From Sinohyriopsis cumingii (taxonomy: Eukaryota > Mollusca > Bivalvia > Unionida > Unionidae), in contig JAPYKE020000281.1 of assembly GCA_028554795.2 (NCBI GenBank), forward strand, positions 186,001 through 250,000: DNA of 64,000 bases. Reading direction: 5' to 3'. A program made the translations under genes and the position numbers. Position 1 is the first letter of the stretch. Every line of letters starts with the position of its first letter. Under the pieces are notes generated by a model that saw nothing but the letters and a program-made list of their open reading frames with translations, had not been told where the DNA came from and ran no database searches. This document shows positions 28,419-34,763 of this stretch, piece by piece.

Positions 28419-29353
28419 GTCACCAAAACCAATTTTACTTAACCTTACCCAGTGACAGTTCCATGGAGGTGTTTCCCAACAACACGTTGTGCTGTTACAC
28501 GGCCAAATTACCTCAGGCCATCCCGTTAGATCACGAAGCCCATTGGGAAGTGGCTTTAGTAGAAATGATTCACCCAACCCAAGTCTTCAATGTCATTGAC
28601 AATCAAAGTAAATTTACGGTGGAAGTTTATGACGAACCATTGCAAAAGTGGATGAATGAGAATAACAAATATCCCCATAAAACAAAAAACAAAGTCAATC
28701 CAAATTGGATGGACTACGAGTTGTTCATTCCCTCAGGCTATTATTTTAGTGGTCAACATTTGGTCAGCGCCATAGCCTCCAAGTTTAATGGCGTGTTTGG
28801 GGAAGCTTTTAAGACTTTCAAGTCCAAAGCTGTCACCCTGGAATACCACAAAACAGCTCGTCGCTTCCTGATGAAATTTCCTGAGGAAAAAATCTTGGGT
28901 TTCTATTTCTGTGATGAATTGTTTGACATGTTGGGTGGTAACGTAAAGATGAGGAAGAAAGTAGAACAAACACTAAAACAAAAAACCATCATTTACAGCA
29001 ACGAGTCTTTTGGCCAGTATTTTCAGGCCCCGGTAGAACTGAACCAAGGACTGAATTTGATCTTTGTGTATTCCGATGTGGTGGAATACAACGTGGTGGG
29101 ACACACCTCCGTGCCGTTACTGCGTGTCATTCCTTTCAAAGTGGACTCTGCCACAATCGCTGACGAGGAAGGTGGAAACACTTACCACGTCCACCGCGAA
29201 TTTGTCCATCCTCGCTATTTGCCGGTCAGCAAGTCGTATTTGGACACGGTCAACATTACTATAAAAGGAGATTTGGGACAAAATATTCCATTCACCAAAG
29301 GAAAAGTCACGGTGAAACTCCATTTTCGAAAACGGTTCTCTCACGACTCGTAA
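28415..29353 (+). CDS. Penton-like minor capsid protein (single jelly roll)
   Basis: This 312-aa protein begins FYLTLPSDSSMEVFPNNTL..YTAKLPQAIPL, WEVALVEMIHP, the conserved start of Polinton minor capsid proteins. The C-terminal half has VYSDVVEYNVVGHTSVPLLRVIP and a VKLHFRKR end, also typical. By family it forms the pentameric capsid vertices. It overlaps the upstream membrane-protein gene by 4 nt (ATGA). The frame is intact. A TATAAAAG inside its 3' end (29260-29267) may serve the next gene. Confidence 0.93.
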   Translation: MSHQNQFYLTLPSDSSMEVFPNNTLCCYTAKLPQAIPLDHEAHWEVALVEMIHPTQVFNVIDNQSKFTVEVYDEPLQKWMNENNKYPHKTKNKVNPNWMDYELFIPSGYYFSGQHLVSAIASKFNGVFGEAFKTFKSKAVTLEYHKTARRFLMKFPEEKILGFYFCDELFDMLGGNVKMRKKVEQTLKQKTIIYSNESFGQYFQAPVELNQGLNLIFVYSDVVEYNVVGHTSVPLLRVIPFKVDSATIADEEGGNTYHVHREFVHPRYLPVSKSYLDTVNITIKGDLGQNIPFTKGKVTVKLHFRKRFSHDS

Positions 29354-29364
29354 GTAAGTAAGTC

Positions 29365-29783
29365 ATGTATCCAGTGTACCGAGGGGTTGCTCGACAGCGA
29401 GGACACGGTTTAGGAGACATGTTAAAATCGGCCTTTCGTTCGGTGGCTCCAGTCTTGAAACCGATGGTGACACGAGGATTGCACGCCTTGAAAGATGCGG
29501 CACTGACACAAGGCAAAGAATTTCTCCAAAATGTCATCATCGACAAACAAAACCCTAAAGAAGCCTTCATGAGGCTGGCAAAAATGTCTTGCTGCAAACG
29601 GGCAAAGACATTTTAGGCCGACGAGACACACCTATAAATGCCCTGCACGCTACCGAGTCAAGCATTCAGCAAGGACAAGGCAGAAAGAGACGACGAAGAA
29701 GAAAACACCCTTTCACCAGACTTCAAGCGAGAAAGGCCAAGAAAAGAAGAACCGTTCGAGACTTAGACGTTTTCGATTATTGA
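29365..29783 (+). pseudogene. Small basic Polinton protein gene split by a frameshift
   Basis: The start MYPVYRGVARQRGHGLGDML is the conserved beginning of a small Polinton capsid-associated protein. The first frame stops at 29616. A different frame, open from 29577 or earlier to 29783, carries on with GKDILGRRD and a strongly basic RKRRRRRKHP tail of the kind expected at this protein's C-terminus. The switch must lie in the overlap, most simply at the A5 run (29580-29584). A sequencing error is the alternative. The gene sits between the penton-like and major capsid genes, as usual. Confidence 0.72.
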
Positions 29784-29796
29784 AACACAAAACAAA

Positions 29797-31113
29797 ATGA
29801 TGCACCGAGAGTCTTGCGCCTGTTCCAAGACGGAACTGGATCTGTTTGCCATGCCCCCCACCATGATGACGATGCAAGAATCCCAATGGGTGGAATTTCT
29901 TCCTATCTCCTCTTTGACCGATTCCGCTCCCATCGAGTTTGAAATCAAAGGACAACCCGAAGATTACATCGATCTGAATAGCAGTTACCTGTACTTGAAA
30001 GTCAAAGTAACCGAAGCGAACAACGATGCCATAGACAATGCTGATGCAGTAGCTCCCGTCAACAATTTCATGCATTCCTTGTTCAACGAAGTAGACTTGT
30101 ACTTGAATAACAAACTGGTCAGCAGCAGCATGGATACTTACCCTTATCGAGCGTACCTGGAAAATCTCTTGACGTATGGAATAAACGCCAAGAATACTCA
30201 TCTGGATGCTTGCGTGGTATGGAGACCTGACCCAGCAACTAAGTTCAACGCTATTGTACTTGCTGCGGATGCTGCACATTCAAAGGGATTTGTAGAACGA
30301 CGAGCGAAAATTGCTGGAAGTCGTAGTTTAGAACTGATGGATCGCTTGCATTTGGACATGTGGTTGCAAGAAAAGTATTTGCTGAACGGGGTGGATGTCC
30401 GCCTGAGACTGAATCGCAGCAGTGCCGCTTTCCATTTGATGGCTGCTAATGATGCCACTTATAAAACCAAAATCCTAGAAGCCAGACTCTACGTGCGTCG
30501 TGTGGAAGTGTTACCTAAAGTAGGTAACGATATCAGTCAGACGTTGAGCAGAACGACGGCCAAGTATCCGATCCGACGCGTGGAAGTGAAAACGTTCACC
30601 ATTCCTGCTGGACATCAATCCATGATCCAAGATCATCTGTTCCAAGGACAGTTACCCAAACGTTTGATTGTTGGTTTAGTGAAGAATTCAGCCTTCAACG
30701 GAGCCTACCACGAAAATCCTTTTGAGTTTCAACATTACAAAGTGTCCAAGATTGAAGTCAGTCGCGACGGCAAGACCTTGTGTACCCGGCCTTTAGAACC
30801 TAAATTTGGTGACGGGAATTATTTGAGGTCGTACTTGTCCCTGTACGAAGCTACCGGACAGTTAGGAACCAACACCAGTCACGGCATTACGTACGAAGAT
30901 TATGCAGGAGGCTACGCTTTGTGGGCTTTCGATTTCACTCCAGACCAAGGCAGCGACGAGGGACATTTCCACCCTATAAAATCAGGCCAGATTCGTGTGG
31001 AACTTCAGTTTGCACATCCAGCTCCAGATCACACAGTGAACGTCATCCTGTATGCAGAATTTGACAATACCATAGAAATCAACAGTTTGAGAGAAGTCAT
31101 TCTAGATTACTAG
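29797..31113 (+). CDS. MCP: Major capsid protein (double jelly roll)
   Basis: The 438-aa protein has the Polinton MCP hallmarks: QWVEFLPISSLTDSAPIEFEIKG, DYIDLNSSYLYLKVKV, APVNNFMHSLFNEVDLYLN, and DTYPYRAYLENLLTYG. It also has a second-jelly-roll end with QIRVELQFAHPAPDHTVNVILYAEFD. By family it forms the hexon-like trimers of the icosahedral shell. It starts at the first of two adjacent ATGs (29797). The length is near the lower end for the family, but both halves look complete and no stop interrupts it. Confidence 0.95.
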   Translation: MMHRESCACSKTELDLFAMPPTMMTMQESQWVEFLPISSLTDSAPIEFEIKGQPEDYIDLNSSYLYLKVKVTEANNDAIDNADAVAPVNNFMHSLFNEVDLYLNNKLVSSSMDTYPYRAYLENLLTYGINAKNTHLDACVVWRPDPATKFNAIVLAADAAHSKGFVERRAKIAGSRSLELMDRLHLDMWLQEKYLLNGVDVRLRLNRSSAAFHLMAANDATYKTKILEARLYVRRVEVLPKVGNDISQTLSRTTAKYPIRRVEVKTFTIPAGHQSMIQDHLFQGQLPKRLIVGLVKNSAFNGAYHENPFEFQHYKVSKIEVSRDGKTLCTRPLEPKFGDGNYLRSYLSLYEATGQLGTNTSHGITYEDYAGGYALWAFDFTPDQGSDEGHFHPIKSGQIRVELQFAHPAPDHTVNVILYAEFDNTIEINSLREVILDY

Positions 31114-31118
31114 AAGTC

Positions 31119-31601
31119 ATGGAAGACTGTTATCCCTCTTTACCTAGTGAAGAAACTTTGGAGATGAAATGTGAGGAAACTGTGGAAGAAGAAGTGATCA
31201 TGATGAAGTCGAGATGGCCAGAACAAGAAGCCCATTTAGTCTGCTGTTTTGCCAAACACTTGGTCGACAAAATGACGGAATTGATCAAGAAAAATTGCTA
31301 TGGATGTCAAAACGATCATCCCAGTCAAATTCAACACGATAAATGCCTAATGTTAAGTCAAGAAGAAAAATTGGACGAGTATCTGGACGAAGCTTGGAGT
31401 CTTATCTCGAACAAAGACGTGTTGCACCAGTGGTATAAAGACTTGCGTGAACATTCTTGTCCACCATTAACCACTCAAGAGATCCATCGTATCGAAGCTC
31501 TCCTGAATCAGAGTGAGGAAACAGAACGAATAACCGTTTATTCGTCAGACATTTTCAAGCAAAAAGTCAGGATCGAATTGACGACTTATTATTACCTGTG
31601 A
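31119..31601 (+). CDS. Conserved Polinton protein with CYGCxxxHPSQxxHxxC motif (160 aa)
   Basis: A Cys/His motif (KKNCYGCQNDHPSQIQHDKC, about residues 65-85) that I recognise from proteins next to Polinton capsid genes suggests a metal-binding site. The rest is acidic and helical. It starts 5 nt after the MCP stop and ends 22 nt before the protease ATG, so the three genes form a tight cluster. Its biochemical role is not known to me. Confidence 0.75.
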   Translation: MEDCYPSLPSEETLEMKCEETVEEEVIMMKSRWPEQEAHLVCCFAKHLVDKMTELIKKNCYGCQNDHPSQIQHDKCLMLSQEEKLDEYLDEAWSLISNKDVLHQWYKDLREHSCPPLTTQEIHRIEALLNQSEETERITVYSSDIFKQKVRIELTTYYYL

Positions 31602-31623
31602 AGAAGAAAACAAACACAAAACA

Positions 31624-32184
31624 ATGGATACCTGGGAACTTTATTACCTTTTGAACCACAGTTCGTATACGTCTTCTTGGAATCCTGTCGTCTGTGCTAA
31701 AGATGAACTCCCTCATCGCAAACCTAAAGACCATCAAGCTTACGTGATCAACACGGACGACAGTCATCTCCCAGGAACCCACTGGGTAGCCGTCTACTTT
31801 CCTCAAGAAGGCTGTGTGGAATATTTCGATTCGTACGGATTGCCCCCTTTGGAGGACGATATCATCGACTTTATGAGAAGAAATGCTCAAACCACCCGAT
31901 TCAATAACGTGAAATTACAAGGCACAGATTCCTTGGTGTGTGGACAGTACTGTGTGTATTTTCTGCATCATCGCAGCCTGGGCTATTCCTTAGAACATTT
32001 AGTGACTCATTTCGATCCTCGTTCTTCTGCTAGAAACGATGTGAAAGTAGATCGATGGTTTTGTGACCATTATGCTTATCTTTTGTCTCAAGCTAGGAAA
32101 CGTAGTGTCCATCAATGGCCTAATGATTTCCAACAGTGGAAATCAAAATTTTATTCACAACGTTGTCAGCCTTGTTTAAAGTAG
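31624..32184 (+). CDS. PRO: Adenain/Ulp1-like cysteine protease
   Basis: The 186-aa protease has the C5/C48 triad order: H53 (GTHWVAV), D69 (EYFDSYG) and C106 (LVCGQYCVYF), with a Gln upstream (KLQGTDS) placed for the oxyanion hole. These match adenovirus protease and Ulp1. In Polintons it is expected to mature capsid and core proteins. Length is normal for the family and the gene is intact. The 3' flank is an AT-rich tract with AATAAA at about 32289, a plausible poly(A) signal. Confidence 0.95.
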   Translation: MDTWELYYLLNHSSYTSSWNPVVCAKDELPHRKPKDHQAYVINTDDSHLPGTHWVAVYFPQEGCVEYFDSYGLPPLEDDIIDFMRRNAQTTRFNNVKLQGTDSLVCGQYCVYFLHHRSLGYSLEHLVTHFDPRSSARNDVKVDRWFCDHYAYLLSQARKRSVHQWPNDFQQWKSKFYSQRCQPCLK

Positions 32185-32414
32185 ATTGTATTTGAAGAAA
32201 AAAATGTTTGTGATTTGAAAAAAATTGTTTGATGTTATAATGTTGAATTGTTGTTAAAAATGTTGTTGTTTAGTGTTAAGTGATTTTTGAATAAAAAAAT
32301 GTTGTGTTTTGAAAAAAAATGCCTTTGTGGTTTGTTTAGCTATAAGAATGTTGGATTGATGCTCTTTCATTTCTTACTATCCCTCTCATGAACGTTGCGG
32401 CTCGAAAACCGTGT
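32185..32414. other. AT/GT-rich spacer after the protease gene
   Basis: Low-complexity sequence made of repeated gttgttg, ttgaaaaaaa and aaaaaatg(c/t)ttg blocks, containing an AATAAA (about 32289). No open frame of note. It ends where the first right-end promoter block begins. Confidence 0.6.
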
Positions 32415-32444
32415 GGGGATGTTTTCCTTCACGTCCGCGCTTTC
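32415..32444 (+). promoter_or_regulatory. Right-end promoter block, copy 1
   Basis: The 30-bp block GGGGATGTTTTCCTTCACGT + CCGCGCTTTC occurs here, at 33263-33292, at 33936-33962 (truncated) and at 34005-34034, each upstream of one right-end coiled-coil gene. A degenerate TATA (CTTTAAGAA) follows, 50-60 bp before the ATG at 32506. Confidence 0.75.
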
Positions 32445-32505
32445 ACTTTAAGAACCGGGTTGTTCCCAGTCTAGCCATCCATTGTCGACTCATCCTCCTA
32501 AGAAG

Positions 32506-32871
32506 ATGTGCTCCAAACTAGCTAAGCTCAACGAAGCCTACGTGAATTTGCATAGGGTCAGACACAGTCTGATACCGAAGCCAGAAGAAATAGAGAATGT
32601 GAGAATGTTAAAAATCACTGAAGACCTGATAGAAGAGCTCTTCAGAGAAGAAATGAACAAGGAGAAAGAAGAATGGACAGAGAAGTACAGACTTCAGAGA
32701 CAGCAGCAACAGCAGCAACAACAACAACAGCAGCAGCAGCAACAACCTGAAGCTGACAGAGGCTTTGTCGATTGTCGTATCGACACCAAAGAATTCTTCT
32801 TCTCTTTCCGAAGAAGCAGACCTATTGCCAGAAAGTCTATCCTCAGAGGACATCGCATTCTTAGAAACTAA
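32506..32871 (+). CDS. Right-end coiled-coil protein 1 with polyGln tract (121 aa)
   Basis: The first ATG is at 32506. The helical N-terminus (KLAKLNEAYVNLHRVRHSL) resembles the starts of the two following genes in layout (LxKLxxLxxxLxxxR). An acidic/basic helix follows, then a run of about 17 glutamines encoded by mixed CAG/CAA, then a basic tail. It is flanked by the shared promoter block and followed 30 nt later by a histone-type stem-loop. Function unknown. The CAG/CAA tract may vary in length and could shift the downstream frame. Confidence 0.7.
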   Translation: MCSKLAKLNEAYVNLHRVRHSLIPKPEEIENVRMLKITEDLIEELFREEMNKEKEEWTEKYRLQRQQQQQQQQQQQQQQQPEADRGFVDCRIDTKEFFFSFRRSRPIARKSILRGHRILRN

Positions 32872-32898
32872 AAAAAGAATGCCATAGCAAAACAAAAA

Positions 32899-32941
32899 AA
32901 CAGCCCTTTTCAGGGCTACCCAATACTCTAGAAAAGAAATA
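32899..32941 (+). terminator. Histone-type 3' stem-loop and downstream element after gene 1
   Basis: AGCCCTTTTCAGGGCT at 32902-32917 keeps the six-pair stem and TTTC loop; the basal pair is A-T instead of G-C. A TACCCAA flank and CTAGAAAAGAAATAA (about 32928-32942) follow. An AATAAA lies further down at about 32982. Confidence 0.78.
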
Positions 32942-33262
32942 ACGATTGATTTGCCAATGTGTGTAGGTAGAGTAGTGTGAAAATAAACACTAACTCTTTC
33001 TTAAAAAATGTGAGGGTATGTGTTTGTGTGATTGTGTTTGTAAGTGATAAAGTAGGTTGGTGTGGATAGTAGATTAAAATGATGTTTGTTTTTTGGGCTG
33101 CTTGAGGTGTATATTTGGGGTTAGATTGGATTGCTTTGCGTATGTGGATAGTCAATTGAAGTGATGGGTAGCATAAAAAAGTGAGCGAGTGTTTCTTTTA
33201 GGTCCGCGCGTTGTTGTTGTTTTTTTGGTCATGATCTAGGTAAGATGAATTTTATGTTTTCA
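32942..33262. other. Spacer of the right-end tandem array
   Basis: GT-rich spacer. Its first 70 bp (atttgccaatgtgtgtaggtagag ... aaataaacactaactcttt) recur after the next gene at 33751-33805. A partial promoter block (ggtccgcgcg, about 33202) and the phrase 'ggtcatgatctaggtaagat' (33228-33247) recur at 33969-33988, so the spacers are duplicated together with the genes. Confidence 0.65.
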
Positions 33263-33302
33263 GGGGATGTTTTCCTTCACGTCCGCGCTTTCAGTATAAA
33301 TT
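33263..33302 (+). promoter_or_regulatory. Right-end promoter block, copy 2, with TATA box
   Basis: The block GGGGATG...CCGCGCTTTC (33263-33292) is followed at once by TATAAATT (33295-33302), 51 bp before the ATG at 33353. Confidence 0.8.
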
Positions 33303-33352
33303 GAAACTAGTTAGGCAGTCCAGCTACCCTTGTTGATTGATCAACACCAAAA

Positions 33353-33676
33353 ATGAACACGAGACTGGAGAAACTGTTGGAACTTCATGTGCATCTGGAA
33401 TATGCCAGGCGCATATTAAATGAACTGGCCGCTGAAGCCATTGTCGAGGAGGGAAGGATAAGAGAGGAGGAAAGAAGAAAAAAAGAAGAGGAGGAAAGAA
33501 GATATAAAGAAGAGGAGGAGGAAAAGGAGAGAAGAAAAAATTTCAGAATCCCAGAGAGTGAAAATTGGGATTCTGAAGCAACATATCCTGCCTCTGCTCT
33601 CTCCCCCCAAAAGGTAAAAAGTAACTGGGGGATAAGATGTGTATGTGGCGCCAGGCCTGGAAGGTGCCACCATTAA
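33353..33676 (+). CDS. Right-end coiled-coil protein 2 (107 aa)
   Basis: The N-terminus (NTRLEKLLELHVHLEYARRIL) matches gene 1 and gene 3 in heptad layout. Residues 35-62 are almost only Glu, Arg and Lys, forming a single charged helix. A short non-repetitive tail ends in CVCGARPGRCHH, which could be a small metal site or just drift. The gene lies between promoter copy 2 and a stem-loop 29 nt after the stop. No family is recognised. Confidence 0.7.
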   Translation: MNTRLEKLLELHVHLEYARRILNELAAEAIVEEGRIREEERRKKEEEERRYKEEEEEKERRKNFRIPESENWDSEATYPASALSPQKVKSNWGIRCVCGARPGRCHH

Positions 33677-33702
33677 CCAGGTGTCCATGAAGTTCCAAAC
33701 AA

Positions 33703-33744
33703 AACAGCCCTTTTCAGGGCTACCCAATACTCTAGAAAAGAAAT
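33703..33744 (+). terminator. Histone-type 3' stem-loop and downstream element after gene 2
   Basis: AGCCCTTTTCAGGGCT at 33706-33721 with TACCCAA flank and CTAGAAAAGAAATAA (33733-33747). It is identical to the copy after gene 1, so the two 3' regions share a recent origin. Confidence 0.78.
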
Positions 33745-34004
33745 AACGATCCATTTGCCAATGTATGTAGGTAGAGTAGTGTGAAAATAAACACTAACTC
33801 TTTATTAATAGTGGAAGTGTATGTGTTTGTGTGTTTGTAAGAGCTCAGGTATGTTTGTGTGAATAGTAGATTATGGGTTTCTTAGCAAATGTGGAGAGTA
33901 TAGTTAGGGTTATATTATATGAAATGAGAAAGTAGGGGGATGTTTTCCTTCACGTCCGCGCGATGTTTGGTCATCATCTAGGTAAGATCCATTTTATGTT
34001 TTAG
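33745..34004. other. Second spacer of the right-end array with truncated promoter block
   Basis: It repeats the spacer at 32942-33262 with some loss, and contains an extra promoter block (33936-33962) ending ...CCGCGCG rather than ...CCGCGCTTTC. That copy has no TATA box or gene directly behind it. Confidence 0.6.
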
Positions 34005-34044
34005 GGGGATGTTTTCCTTCACGTACGCGCTTTTCGTATAACAA
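34005..34044 (+). promoter_or_regulatory. Right-end promoter block, copy 3, with TATA-like box
   Basis: GGGGATGTTTTCCTTCACGT + ACGCGCTTTTC, with one C-to-A change, is followed by TATAACAA (34037-34044), 49 bp before the ATG at 34093. Confidence 0.75.
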
Positions 34045-34092
34045 CCCACAGTATTCGTCGTTCAAACCATTCTGCAAAGAATAAAAAAGAAG

Positions 34093-34470
34093 ATGGCGTC
34101 AAACCAAATGGACAAATTACAAACCTTGCAAGACGTTTTAGACAACTTAGGAATAATGGAACAGATGCTAATAAGACTGGTTGAAGACCATTATTCCTAT
34201 AGTCCCCATCGTGTAAAGATGGAAATTAACAATTTAAGGAAAGCAAAGGACAAGATTAGTGGTGTCATGAAAGAGATCAAGGAGGAGAAGGAGGATGAAG
34301 AGGAAAAGATAAGAATAAGAACATGGAACGAAAAAATTGAAAAAGAAGAGGAAAATGAGAAGAGGAAGAAAGAAGAGGAGGAAGAGAAGAAAGAAGAGAA
34401 GGAGAAAAAAAAGAAGAGAAAGAGTGTTGGAGATAAAATAAGAAGTTGGTGGAGGAAAAGAAGAAATTAG
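34093..34470 (+). CDS. Right-end coiled-coil protein 3 (125 aa)
   Basis: The N-terminus (NQMDKLQTLQDVLDNLGIMEQML) shares the spacing of genes 1 and 2 but little identity. Residues 55-112 are Glu/Lys-rich and end in a basic SVGDKIRSWWRKRRN tail. The stop is 16 nt before the right-TIR stem-loop, so its 3' end signal is supplied by the TIR. This is the rightmost gene. Function unknown; a nuclear or DNA-binding role is possible from the basic tail. Confidence 0.7.
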   Translation: MASNQMDKLQTLQDVLDNLGIMEQMLIRLVEDHYSYSPHRVKMEINNLRKAKDKISGVMKEIKEEKEDEEEKIRIRTWNEKIEKEEENEKRKKEEEEEKKEEKEKKKKRKSVGDKIRSWWRKRRN

Positions 34471-34478
34471 AAGAAGAA

Positions 34479-34757
34479 AACCCAAAGGCCCTTTTCAGGG
34501 CCAGCCATATTTCTCGAAAAGAGATAGCCTTTCCATTGCCTACCCCTTTTTTAAAAAAATTTTTTTTAAAAAAAAAATCCCATGTTAAATTCCCCTTGTC
34601 CGTAGAGTGGCCCACGATTTATTGCCATGTTAAATTCCCTTGTCCGTAAAGTGGCCCACGATTTTTCGCCATGTTAAATTTCCATTGTCCGTAAAGTGGC
34701 CCAGGGGTGTTTTTAATGCTAATTCCCATTGTCCGTAGAGTGGCCCCCTTTACTACT
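34479..34757 (-). repeat. Polinton right terminal inverted repeat
   Basis: Reverse complement of 14300-14579, identical over the outer 180 bp including four ~45-bp units. Differences are homopolymer lengths in the A/T palindrome and one base in the stem-loop flank (AGCCA here, ACCCA on the left). It ends ...AGTAGT on the opposite strand, i.e. CT-3' at 34757. Confidence 0.96.
34484..34527 (+). terminator. Histone-type 3' stem-loop and downstream element (in right TIR)
   Basis: GGCCCTTTTCAGGGCC at 34487-34502 preceded by CCAAA and followed by AGCCA, then TCTCGAAAAGAGATAG (34512-34527). It serves the gene at 34093-34470. Confidence 0.83.
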
Positions 34758-34763
34758 TACATA
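34758..34763. repeat. Polinton target-site duplication TACATA (right)
   Basis: Exact copy of the left duplication at 14294-14299. Confidence 0.95.

Larger units (their letters stand above)
14300..34757 (+). mobile_element. Maverick/Polinton DNA element, 20,458 bp, near-complete
   Basis: The element is bounded by AG...CT termini, near-identical inverted repeats of about 280 bp and a perfect 6-bp duplication (TACATA). It encodes every hallmark Polinton protein: pPolB, retroviral-type integrase with chromodomain, A32/FtsK-type ATPase, adenain-like cysteine protease, major capsid and penton-like minor capsid. All genes appear intronless. Near-identity of the TIRs and perfect duplication indicate recent insertion. 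At least two genes carry disabling changes (28.1 and 29.6 kb), so autonomy is doubtful. Unlike a textbook Polinton it also carries BIR, F-box-like, zinc-knuckle and histone-stem-loop-terminated coiled-coil genes. Confidence 0.97.

Noticed and set aside
32608..32895. Leucine-rich minus-strand frame opposite the polyGln tract
   Set aside because: Complement of the CAG/CAA run; no promoter or 3' signal on that strand.
32415..34034. E2F site in the right-end promoter block (GCGCTTTC)
   Set aside because: It only partly resembles TTTSSCGC. It would suit S-phase control, but the match is too weak to annotate.
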